This document shows, piece after piece, positions 51,764-59,905 of a DNA stretch of 64,000 nucleotides. The translations under genes were made by a program, and so were the position numbers. This DNA is from Paenibacillus sp. FJAT-29882 (GTDB lineage Bacteria > Bacillota > Bacilli > Bacillales > DSM-1321), in NCBI RefSeq assembly GCF_001510645.1, contig NZ_LMVB01000002.1, positions 337,973 through 401,972 on the forward strand, in the 5' to 3' direction. The notes beneath the pieces are model-generated. The model saw nothing but the letters and a program-made list of their open reading frames with translations, was not told the origin of the DNA and ran no database searches. Position 1 is the first letter of the stretch. Every line of letters starts with the position of its first letter.

Positions 51764-53083
51764 TTATTTTAATAAAGAAACTTTAATCCCTTTATTTAAT
51801 ATATTTTGATAATCAATGTATTCATATAGATCATCTTCAATCATTGGAGATAAGCTTTTCAATTCTTCTAACGTTAAATCTTCAATCGCTTTATGATGAT
51901 CTTCACAATAAATGACAATCGAGCCAACAATACTATGTGCATCTCTGAAAGCGACTCCTTTGCTAACTAAATAGTCAGCAACCTCTGTTGCATTGAGGAA
52001 GCCCTCTTTCACGGCTTTTTTCATGTTTTCACTATTAACTTTCATCGTAGAAATCATATGAGACATGATGTTTAAACAAGATAATACCGTATCCAATGAA
52101 TCAAAGAAAGGTTCTTTGTCTTCCTGCATATCTTTATTGTATGCTAAAGGCAAGCCTTTCATTGTAGTTAATAGTGAAGTAAGTGAGCCATATACTCGCC
52201 CTGTTTTCCCTCTAATCAGCTCAGCTGCATCAGGGTTTTTCTTTTGAGGCATGATACTGCTACCTGTAGAGTATGCGTCATCGATCGTTATAAATTTAAA
52301 CTCTTGACTGCTCCATAAAATTAATTCTTCACTTAATCTGCTTAAGTGCATCATAATAATCGAAAAATCAGACATTAATTCTAAAAGATAATCTCGATCA
52401 CTTACTCCGTCCAGGAAATTATCTACTGGTTTAGAGAACCCCAACTCTTCTGCTGTCATTTCTCGGTTTATATGATGAGTCGTTCCTGCCAGAGCCCCAC
52501 AACCAAGTGGACTTTCGTTCATAATATCAATTGCTTTAAGAACTCTTTTTCTATCGCGATCGAGCATATTATAGTATGCCATTAAATGGTGTTGAAACGT
52601 GATCACTTGAGCACGTTGAAGATGAGTGTAGCCTGGCATAATCACATTATTTTCTTTTGCTTTTTGTTCAAGACTATTTTGTAGATCCTCAATATACTCA
52701 ATAACTTCTAACGCTTTATTTTTAGCGTAAAGTCTCATATCTGTAGCCACTTGGTCATTTCTGCTACGTGCAGTGTGAAGTTTTTTTCCTGTTTCACCAA
52801 TTCGCTCAGTCAAATGCGCTTCAACAAAACTGTGGATATCTTCAAAACTTCCTTCGATAAGTAAAGTTCCGTTTTCAATATCCTCTAAAATGGAAAGAAG
52901 AGTTTTTACAATATCTTCTCCTTCTCTCTTTGTGAGTAAATCACATTGCACTAACATATTGACGTGGGCGATGCTTCCCTTAATATCTTCAGCATAAAGC
53001 CTTTTATCGACCTTAAGTGAGCTATTAAAGTCTTCCATCAATTTATTTTCTTCTTTTCTAAAACGTCCGCCCCAAAGCTTCAT
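51764..53083 (-). CDS. argH: Argininosuccinate lyase
   Basis: 439 residues, slightly shorter than the usual 455-465 because the C-terminus ends soon after YIDYQNILNKGIKVSLLK. Conserved segments: KLWGGRF (about 2-8), TARSRNDQVATDMRLY (about 104-119), GYTHLQRAQ (about 151-159, catalytic His) and the signature SSIMPQKKNPD (about 273-283, with the catalytic Ser). It splits argininosuccinate to arginine and fumarate. No argG is nearby. It lies 25 bases downstream of an amino-acid permease gene. That pairing suggests either arginine synthesis with an imported precursor or a role in breakdown of a related compound. Confidence 0.9.
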   Translation of the reverse strand: MKLWGGRFRKEENKLMEDFNSSLKVDKRLYAEDIKGSIAHVNMLVQCDLLTKREGEDIVKTLLSILEDIENGTLLIEGSFEDIHSFVEAHLTERIGETGKKLHTARSRNDQVATDMRLYAKNKALEVIEYIEDLQNSLEQKAKENNVIMPGYTHLQRAQVITFQHHLMAYYNMLDRDRKRVLKAIDIMNESPLGCGALAGTTHHINREMTAEELGFSKPVDNFLDGVSDRDYLLELMSDFSIIMMHLSRLSEELILWSSQEFKFITIDDAYSTGSSIMPQKKNPDAAELIRGKTGRVYGSLTSLLTTMKGLPLAYNKDMQEDKEPFFDSLDTVLSCLNIMSHMISTMKVNSENMKKAVKEGFLNATEVADYLVSKGVAFRDAHSIVGSIVIYCEDHHKAIEDLTLEELKSLSPMIEDDLYEYIDYQNILNKGIKVSLLK

Positions 53084-53108
53084 ATCAAGTTCTCCTTTAA
53101 AAAAAATA

Positions 53109-54680
53109 TTACTTTAAATTAGATACACTTTCTTTTAATTCTTCAATATTCCCTTTTTTACGCATATACCAAACACCGTTATAAACGGCAAAGTTGTAAA
53201 AGATAAATCCAAGTATTGCCGCAACAATAGACATAAATGGCTCAGGAACAATATTATTACCACCAAAATTCCCTAAATAGGACATCAATACAAGCAATAA
53301 TATATAAACAACAAGATATATACCACCTAAGATTTCAATAGATTTATGTTTATTAATAAAATGGACTACTAAATAAGCGCCAATTCCTAAAATTAACCCT
53401 GTAATTGCAAGTTGTACCCTACTCCAGTTTGTCCAATAAATAAGCAATGTAGCAAAAACAAAAGCTGCTGGGGCAATAATGTGCATACCTGGGAGACCTT
53501 TGTCTTGTGTCAAACCAACCTTACGGAAAACCATGACAGTTACACATGCTGAAGCATATTTAAAAATACCAATTGCTCCTACAATAGCAACAATTGCAGT
53601 CCAACTTTTTAATGGGAATAAGAATAGCAATCCGATAACGAAATTGAGCGCAAGTGCACGAGTTGGGACGCCAAATCGTTTGTTAATTGTTCCGAAGAAC
53701 GAGGGTAAAAATCCGCTTTTCGCCATTCCAAACACATGTCTTGAAGTTCCTGCTGTATAAGTCAACGCTGAACCTGTTGGGGAAATCATAGCGTCAGCTG
53801 TAATAATCCATGATAACCAAACCATATTTGCCATAAGGGCTAGATTCGCAAATGGAGAATCAAACTTAATTCCACTCCAACCGTTTGCTAGCATATCTGG
53901 CGGAACGGCTCCAATAAAAACAATTTGAAGTAATACATATAAGATGGCAGCAACTACAAGAGACGTGATCAAAGCTAGTGGAATATTACGTCTAGGGTTC
54001 ACGACTTCACCACTCATCATCACCACATTACCAAATCCTGTATAAGCAAAAAAGATCCCACTAGTTAATATCGCGCTTAATCCAGCACCATAACCATAAG
54101 GAGCAAATCCTTGACTTGTAAAGTTCTCTGCATGAAAACCTGTCATAAAGAAAGCGATGATCGTTAGAACCGGTACTATAAATTTAATCGTCGTAATAAC
54201 TGTATTCGTAATCGCAAATAATTTTACTCCAAAATAGTTAAAAACAACAAAGAATACCATCAAAATGGTAGAGGCTAAAATGCCCGATGTAGTAAGTTGC
54301 TCCTTTGTTAGATCATACAATCCTGGCCAGAACTGATTAGCATATTGAATAACTCCTGCTGATTCTACAGGTGCAGTAGCACAATAGCCTAGCCAGATCG
54401 AATAACTAGTCACTGTAGCAAGCATTTTTCCATTAGAATAAAGGGGATAACGACCTAAACCACCTGTTTCAGGCTTAACTCTCCCTAACTCAGCATAAAT
54501 AAGTGCTATGAGTGTAATCGCAATTGCACCCAGTGCCCAGGACATAATAGCCGCGGGACCGGCTAATTTTGCCGCTGCCCACGGACCGAAAAGCCAACTT
54601 GATCCAATAATCCCGCCAAGAGATAAGGCAGTAAGTGACCAAAAACCCATTCTCTTTTTCAAATATTGTTCTTGATTCAT
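53109..54680 (-). CDS. APC-family amino-acid permease
   Basis: 523 residues with 12-14 membrane segments. APC features: SLGGIIGSSWLFGPWAAAKLAGPAAIMSWALGAI (about 20-53; the GIIGS loop binds the amino group), YAELG (about 62-66), TGFGNVVMMSGEVVNPRRNIPLALI (about 214-238). Substrate unknown. It is first in a two-gene leftward operon with argH, so argininosuccinate, citrulline-related or another N-substituted amino acid is plausible as inference. Ribosome site AAAGAGGGA. In the leader (54681-55100) I see no T-box, and only a vague ARG-like sequence. Confidence 0.87.
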   Translation of the reverse strand: MNQEQYLKKRMGFWSLTALSLGGIIGSSWLFGPWAAAKLAGPAAIMSWALGAIAITLIALIYAELGRVKPETGGLGRYPLYSNGKMLATVTSYSIWLGYCATAPVESAGVIQYANQFWPGLYDLTKEQLTTSGILASTILMVFFVVFNYFGVKLFAITNTVITTIKFIVPVLTIIAFFMTGFHAENFTSQGFAPYGYGAGLSAILTSGIFFAYTGFGNVVMMSGEVVNPRRNIPLALITSLVVAAILYVLLQIVFIGAVPPDMLANGWSGIKFDSPFANLALMANMVWLSWIITADAMISPTGSALTYTAGTSRHVFGMAKSGFLPSFFGTINKRFGVPTRALALNFVIGLLFLFPLKSWTAIVAIVGAIGIFKYASACVTVMVFRKVGLTQDKGLPGMHIIAPAAFVFATLLIYWTNWSRVQLAITGLILGIGAYLVVHFINKHKSIEILGGIYLVVYILLLVLMSYLGNFGGNNIVPEPFMSIVAAILGFIFYNFAVYNGVWYMRKKGNIEELKESVSNLK

Positions 54681-55104
54681 AAAATTCCCTCTTTCTTAAT
54701 ATTCTATAAATAAAAGCTCTTTATTATAGCATGATAGTTTTGTGATAATCTTCTCAATATTAATTTTTTAGTATTTAGAATTACCAATTAATTAATTGTG
54801 AATTCAAAAGTATAACAATTCTTATAGTGCACGATATAAACTGGTTGTCGAATCCTCCTATAAATGAATTAGGACCAATATTTTTCCTCATATTCATCAA
54901 TAGATTTATCAAGGCTATTTCTACTTTAAATGGTTTTCAGTTATGTCTTATTAGTTCTTCTCAGTGTATTTCTTAAAACCAATATATTTCCCTATTTCTT
55001 AAACAGAGAATCAAAGATAACCTTTTGTAGAATAGAATTTTTTAATAGTACTTCAATTTTTCTTTTATCGTAGTAATGGCGAAACATATATTTTCAATAG
55101 AAAC

Positions 55105-55145
55105 AGGGTTACAATCGGTACAACCGAATTTGTAACCCTTCTGAT
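55105..55145. terminator. Terminator hairpin
   Basis: AGGGTTACAA-TCGGT pairs with ACCGA-ATTTGTAACCCTT and is followed by CTGATTTTTT. It can end the leftward membrane-protein/micro-ORF transcript. Confidence 0.8.
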
Positions 55146-55170
55146 TTTTTGTTGTTTAACTAGTTGAGTC

Positions 55171-55299
55171 TCATTTATAGTACGAAGGTTCATCCCCTTC
55201 ACTACCGTAAGAAGATAAGGATCCACGTACTACTTCATATGTAATGGACCAGGAACCTTTTACCTTCCCTTTCTTCCATCGTTCAGTAAAAGTAATCAT
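55171..55299 (-). CDS. 42-residue protein coupled to the membrane protein
   Basis: Starts at ATG 55299, overlapping the stop of the upstream gene by four bases (ATGA), with AGGAAGAGA seven bases before it. The peptide MITFTERWKKGKVKGSWSI then TYEVVRGSLSSYG is basic in the first half, and ends with an acidic, Ser/Tyr-rich tail. No membrane segment, no known family. The overlap and ribosome site make a real translated gene likely. It may act together with its membrane partner. Confidence 0.6.
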   Translation of the reverse strand: MITFTERWKKGKVKGSWSITYEVVRGSLSSYGSEGDEPSYYK

Positions 55300-55925
55300 A
55301 TATTTTTCTCTTCCTGCTTCTTTGCAGTTGTTTCTCTCTCGACACGGTAACCATCTATCTGCCCTTCCCATTTGCCAACACTCTTAGGGAAAACATCTGG
55401 AACAGTCCCATTAGCAGCCGCATCTTCAATAGCGTCTACCATTGTATAGGGTTCAGACATGATCTGAAAATAGCCCCAAAGCAAACCACAAATTACGAAT
55501 GGAACAAGAAAAAACATCTTAAAACTCTTTTGAACCTTAGCTCTGACAAATAGCCATCTATCGATTAAAGCATAGAACAAAGCAACTATCATTCCGGGTA
55601 ACGCCAATGTAAATTCCTGAAAAAGCCAACCATTTGCTAAACCAAAAAAGCCATGAAGCAAAACGTAAAGCCATATGTGTTTCACAAACCACTTTTTTTG
55701 CAGATATTCTAACCCTACAGAAACCAGATTTCCATAAATTAAGACAATTATGCCTATATACATACTATACATCGATAGCCAGCCTAAAAAACTCCCTCCT
55801 AAACCATGAGGATATTCCGACTTAACACTATCTGCCATATATAAATATGCTAAGATCATAGATGGAATCATTGTCGTGACAAATGTGGCTGTTAATTTCC
55901 TCTTAATCAGACTTTCAGCTGCCAT
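55296..55925 (-). CDS. Integral membrane protein of unknown family
   Basis: 209 residues with about five membrane segments (near 11-30, 45-70, 82-98, 105-122, 136-152) and a hydrophilic C-terminal 50 residues facing one side (TMVDAIEDAAANGTVPDVFPKS). Preceded by GGGAGGGGG. It forms a translationally coupled pair with the 42-residue gene. I do not recognise the family. Composition gives no sign of transfer. The gap to the left element (55926-56237) is empty. Confidence 0.7.
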   Translation of the reverse strand: MAAESLIKRKLTATFVTTMIPSMILAYLYMADSVKSEYPHGLGGSFLGWLSMYSMYIGIIVLIYGNLVSVGLEYLQKKWFVKHIWLYVLLHGFFGLANGWLFQEFTLALPGMIVALFYALIDRWLFVRAKVQKSFKMFFLVPFVICGLLWGYFQIMSEPYTMVDAIEDAAANGTVPDVFPKSVGKWEGQIDGYRVERETTAKKQEEKNI

Positions 55926-56237
55926 ACACCCCCTCCCATTGTGCTAAATCTATAAATGATGACAAGTAATAAAAAGGAAGTTCCCTTCAAACATTACTTT
56001 ATTTAGATAAACTCCTTTTTTATCCTATATTACCATTTTATTAGCCCAATGACTTTGATTCATAGCACCTTCTGGATGCATAACAAAAAGCCAACCATTC
56101 GTATGTTGACTTCAGTAAATTCATCCTAACAAAACTAAAGAGACGATCTTTATATGGACGTTTCCTCATCCTAAAATTTTAACGCTTCTTGTTCAACCAT
56201 TTGCATACATTCTCGTACCACTTTAGGCAATTTTTTT

Positions 56238-56245
56238 TATTATTT
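56238..56245. repeat. Target-site duplication, left
   Basis: TATTATTT, identical to 58132-58139 on the other side of the IS1595-type element. Confidence 0.9.
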
Positions 56246-56376
56246 GGCTATGTTTTAAAATAGTATTGAAAATTAAGCGACTTTTAAGAATAATGCGTAA
56301 GCACTTGAAGGAATAGGTTATACATAAGCCTTATCAATTAACAATTCACTATTTTTGATTTTTTATGCAATTATAA

Positions 56377-57006
56377 TTATAGTTCTTTTTGGCATTTTAC
56401 CATTATAAATTTAAATGGGGGTTTATTTTCCATATTCTTATGTGGCTCAACAATTTCCGAGAATTCTATCAGTCCATATTTTCCAAATTCTTGTTTTATC
56501 GAGTCAGAATCATAAAAAAACATTTTTATCCCTTCCATTATCTCGAAATAGTCTTTACCCAGTTGTTTGCCCTTTCCAAACATGGGGGCTTCTTTTGAAA
56601 TAGTAGTAAAAATCATATATCCGTTTGGCTTTAACTGATTATAGCAATCTTTAATAAACTTATCTCTCTCACGATTATTCAATAAGTGAATAAGTGCATA
56701 ACAAAATATACCATCATAAAGTTTGTTATCAAAAGGCATATCGGTTACTGAACCACGAAAAATACTCATATTAAGCCCATTTTGCCTTGCCAATTCAATC
56801 GCTGTTTTTGAAATCTCGATACCTGTTACATTTATTCCGTTGTCAATAAAAACCTTTGCATTTCTACCATATCCAATACCAGGAATCAATATATCCTTAA
56901 CTTTCTTTTCAAGGAAAAAGTCCTTTGTCAAGATCGCGGAGTCTGAAGGTTCAAATCCCCACATCATTTGATTCTCTATAAAACTTGATTCCCAGATTTC
57001 TGTCAT
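56377..57006 (-). CDS. Class I SAM-dependent methyltransferase, passenger of the IS element
   Basis: 209 residues. Rossmann methyltransferase motif I is ILIPGIGYGRNAKVFIDNG (about 39-57), with acidic residue of motif II in VTGIEIS (about 60-66), motif III around GSVTDMPFDNKLYDGIFCYALIHLL (about 84-108) and motif IV LKPNGYMIFTT (about 124-134). It resembles small-molecule methyltransferases of the TehB/thiopurine type; no substrate can be assigned. The start overlaps the transposase stop (ATGA) and its AAGGAG lies in the last transposase codons. It is intact although the transposase is not, which points to selection for it. Confidence 0.87.
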   Translation of the reverse strand: MTEIWESSFIENQMMWGFEPSDSAILTKDFFLEKKVKDILIPGIGYGRNAKVFIDNGINVTGIEISKTAIELARQNGLNMSIFRGSVTDMPFDNKLYDGIFCYALIHLLNNRERDKFIKDCYNQLKPNGYMIFTTISKEAPMFGKGKQLGKDYFEIMEGIKMFFYDSDSIKQEFGKYGLIEFSEIVEPHKNMENKPPFKFIMVKCQKEL

Positions 57007-58074
57007 ACCTCAATCTCCTTTACAAATATTAGCTCTCTTTCTTTAAAATCTGCTGTTTTTATATAAGCATAGGCTACATTACATTGAACCATAAAGTTCT
57101 TTACCTTTATTGCTTCTTTATCACTTTCAAATAATTCAAGCCATTTGAACCAGTACATATAGTTACTGATATATTTAGTTGCAACACCATTAAACCTATT
57201 CATCCACTTCTTTAATTTGCTGTGAACAGCATTTATGTGTTGAATATGGTATATTCCTTCTTTATGTTTTCCTCCTTTTACACACTTATCGTCTAACGAA
57301 AAATCATGGGCGAACTGAACATAACTCTTATGACTATCAGTGCAATGGATAGAGTTATCCCCTATACGACCATCATAGAGCCTTTCTAATTCTTGATGTG
57401 TCATTCTTCTCTTACATAGTAGTTCCATGATTAAATTACCTTGCCTATCAATAGCAGTTGCTATACATACTTGTTCGTTAGATATACCTCTCTTTTTAAC
57501 CTACTTACCTCTTTTACGAGATTTTCTTGGCATTTTAGAAGGTTTTGGACCTTTAAAACTTTCAACAAAAAATACTTCAGCAGCCTCAATAACACCTTCA
57601 ACAGAGCCTATGCCAAAAAATAGTCTTATGCAGTCAAGGATTTTATGCCTCCAAAAGAAGCTTGTTGCTATGTTTAATGCCAACGATTTAGGCACTTTTC
57701 CTAATGGACTAACCATTTATCATACACTTCGCATATTTAAGCCCTTTATCTAACGTTTTCTCACTCTTGTAAATAGCAGAGTTAGTAAAGTCAATAAAGG
57801 TCTTTCTGCATGACTTACATATATATCGTTGTTTACCATTTTATTTTCCGTTTCTTGATACAGTTTCAGCACCGCAATAAGGGCAGACTTTCCCCTTGGC
57901 AAATCTAAATTCTTTAACGTCCTGTGTAACTTGACTTACTTGTGAGCACAACACAGGCACTTCCTCTAAAAAAGAATATATATGCTGTTGTTGGTGTAAC
58001 GGTAATCTTTTTATTTGTTCTATTATAGTGTTTGAATATGCCATAGTCATGCCCTCTTCCATTGAATATAGCAA
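57003..58074 (-). pseudogene. Decayed IS1595-family (ISXO2-like) transposase
   Basis: The reading begins with a zinc-ribbon half CPYCGAETVSRNGK (near 57865) and is then stopped by TAA near 57843. The same frame continues NGKQRYICKSCRKTFIDFTN, the second zinc knuckle, to a TAG near 57712. A frameshift near 57700 leads to ALNIATSFFWRHKILDCI, then a TAG near 57503, and the catalytic C-terminal part with HIQHINAVHSKLKKWMNRF and KYISNYMYWFKWLE to the end. Three nonsense codons and one frameshift make it non-functional. The family is recognisable throughout. Confidence 0.9.
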
Positions 58075-58131
58075 AGTTTTCGTATATTCACGAAATTATA
58101 TCAAATTTCAACATTGATTTAAAACATAGCC

Positions 58132-58139
58132 TATTATTT
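58132..58139. repeat. Target-site duplication, right
   Basis: TATTATTT, identical to 56238-56245. Confidence 0.9.
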
Positions 58140-58392
58140 TCATCCAAAAATAAACTCCACACCTTCTCAATAATGGCTTCTTCTCCCCATCGGATCATTC
58201 GTTATCCTCCTTCCCTGATGTAAGAAAATCATCAATCTCGTAAACAGGTCTTCTATCTGCAGCTCTATTTTTCACGTCAAAACAACAGGGTAATTTTACA
58301 TTATTAAAAAAGTTCACAGAATCGTCACTTATGTAAAAAAATCTAGGCATATATAATTAGCACTTATTCTCTTTACGAAAGGATGTTTATAT

Positions 58393-58875
58393 TTGCCTAG
58401 TAATAAAAAAGAAGGCATTATTTTCGGACTATTTATGTGTTTTGGAATGGTTCTTATTATGTCAGTTTACAACACAGCTTTACACGGATTTTCATCGTAT
58501 ACAATAGGGAGTGCAGTAATTCAATTTGTCATAACATTTATCATCGCTTTTATCGCAGAGTCAATCGTTGAACCGAAAGCGCGTAAAATTGCATTATCAC
58601 TACCTTATGATAAATCAAAAGAAATCAACTTTATTCTGGCGATTGCTTTTTGTATGGTACCTATGATGGTTCTTATTATGTCAGTATACGGACTTATTTT
58701 AATGGCGGTAATGACAGGAATTGAAGGTTCAATTTTCACAGCTTACCTTAAAACAGTTGGTCTAAACTTTATCGTGGCGCTTCCTTCGCAGTTACTAATT
58801 GTTGGACCAATCTCACGTAGGCTATTAGTTAAATACATTAAACCATCGACACCAAAGCCAGAATTAAACGCGTAA
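58393..58875 (+). CDS. DUF2798 membrane protein with two repeats
   Basis: 160 residues from TTG 58393 (AAAGGATG upstream). The protein contains two copies of a DUF2798-type unit: GLFMCFGMVLIMSVYNTALHGF (about 11-32) and AFCMVPMMVLIMSVYGLILM (about 83-102), each followed by a hydrophobic helix and ending ESIVEPKARKIA or QLLIVGPISRRLL. Four membrane segments. Family function unknown. It stands alone with a strong terminator. The TTG start is unusual but the only one with a ribosome site. Confidence 0.82.
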   Translation: MPSNKKEGIIFGLFMCFGMVLIMSVYNTALHGFSSYTIGSAVIQFVITFIIAFIAESIVEPKARKIALSLPYDKSKEINFILAIAFCMVPMMVLIMSVYGLILMAVMTGIEGSIFTAYLKTVGLNFIVALPSQLLIVGPISRRLLVKYIKPSTPKPELNA

Positions 58876-58876
58876 A

Positions 58877-58912
58877 AACAAGCAAGCTACTTTTTTAGTA
58901 GCTTGCTTGTTC
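58877..58912 (+). terminator. Terminator of the DUF2798 gene
   Basis: AACAAGCAAGCTAC pairs with GTAGCTTGCTTGTT around TTTTTTA. Confidence 0.85.
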
Positions 58913-59142
58913 TAGGTAGAACTCCCAAAATGGGTTTCAATGTCTTTCCCTGTTATTTAAGCATCATTCAAATATCGGTATAGCTGCCTGTTATTCAACA
59001 AAACCGCCGCGTCAGCTTAATTAAAATCCTTCACAGTTTGCATTTATTGTATAGGTTGAGACCATATTTCTAGTTTAAGTACCTTCTGGGTATTACCCCC
59101 TTTCTTCTAAATTGAAGTTTGCATTTTTCATAGGAAGATACC

Positions 59143-59697
59143 TTATAAATTCCTCTCAAACAATATTCCTATTTGTTCTTCCATGACATGAGGTGGATAA
59201 GGCATTCCATTCTTTAACCACCATTCCACTTCCCCTACGTAAGCTGTTCCAAAAAATTGAAGAATGACATCTTCGTTTAAACCGCGATTTTTTCCTTCTG
59301 TTATATTCCATCCATTCTTTACGTTCTTTATATCTTCGATGACAAACTCGAGGAACCGGCTGCGAAAGAAAGGGGCACCTTTACTGGCTAACATAGACGA
59401 AAAGAATAAATAATTACTTTCAAAGTAATCGAACCAAGTCACACTTCCATCTATAGAATCCGTTTCAGTTTCCGGTTCGCAGATTTCCCGTAGAGCGTTA
59501 ATATGTTCTTCAATGAGCTTATCTAGCAGATCATATTTATCCATGTAATGTAGATAAATGGTTCTTCGGCTAACATTTGCCCTATCGGAAATATCTTGTA
59601 TCGTAATGTCATCAAATTTTTTTTCAGACATCAGTTCAATAACAGCTTTTTTTATAGCTTCTTGAGATTTGAGTATTCTTCTATCCACTTTAGACAT
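59143..59697 (-). CDS. TetR-family transcriptional regulator
   Basis: 184 residues from ATG 59697; a longer reading begins inside an operator palindrome and is rejected. The helix-turn-helix covers about 10-50: ILKSQEAIKKAVIELMSEKKFDDITIQDISDRANVSRRTIYLHYMDKYDLL, typical of TetR proteins. The C-terminal ligand-binding part (TetR_C_7-like) is variable and acidic. It is divergent from an MFS efflux gene; two palindromes between the genes share TTNNTGCAC half sites. It most likely represses itself and the transporter until a drug-like ligand binds. Confidence 0.88.
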   Translation of the reverse strand: MSKVDRRILKSQEAIKKAVIELMSEKKFDDITIQDISDRANVSRRTIYLHYMDKYDLLDKLIEEHINALREICEPETETDSIDGSVTWFDYFESNYLFFSSMLASKGAPFFRSRFLEFVIEDIKNVKNGWNITEGKNRGLNEDVILQFFGTAYVGEVEWWLKNGMPYPPHVMEEQIGILFERNL

Positions 59698-59742
59698 GAT
59701 GAGGGTCACCAAACTTTCTTTAAAGTAATTCACAATTTTAAT

Positions 59743-59768
59743 CGATTTGTGCACTAATGCACGAATCG
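59743..59768. promoter_or_regulatory. TetR operator 1
   Basis: CGATTTGTGCA, CTAA, TGCACGAATCG: arms complementary with one mismatch, upstream of the regulator start. Confidence 0.75.
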
Positions 59769-59826
59769 TAGTTATTTGATAATTGCAAACATCCTGTGTC
59801 TATTTATAATTATACACACAAGTAAC

Positions 59827-59848
59827 TTAATGCACCAACGTGTATTAA
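59827..59848. promoter_or_regulatory. TetR operator 2
   Basis: TTAATGCAC, CAAC, GTGTATTAA: same GCAC/GTG core as operator 1, one mismatch, nearer the transporter gene. Confidence 0.7.
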
Positions 59849-59905
59849 TGTATTTTTAGGATATCTAATTTAGTTAAATTAAATGAAGATAGGAGATAAA
59901 ATTTT

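Larger units (their letters stand above)
56246..58131 (-). mobile_element. IS1595-family transposon-like element with passenger methyltransferase
   Basis: The ends are inverted: GGCTATGTTTTAAA starts at 56246 and its complement ends at 58131, with pairing continuing imperfectly over about 29 bases including TTGAAA. A perfect 8-bp duplication TATTATTT flanks both sides, the size made by IS1595-family transposases. Inside are a leftward decayed ISXO2-like transposase and, coupled to its end, an intact SAM methyltransferase. The 1886-base length exceeds a simple IS1595 element because of this passenger. The element can no longer move by itself. Confidence 0.9.

Noticed and set aside
57427..57753. 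108-codon plus-strand ORF
   Set aside because: Antisense to the decayed transposase, no ribosome site.
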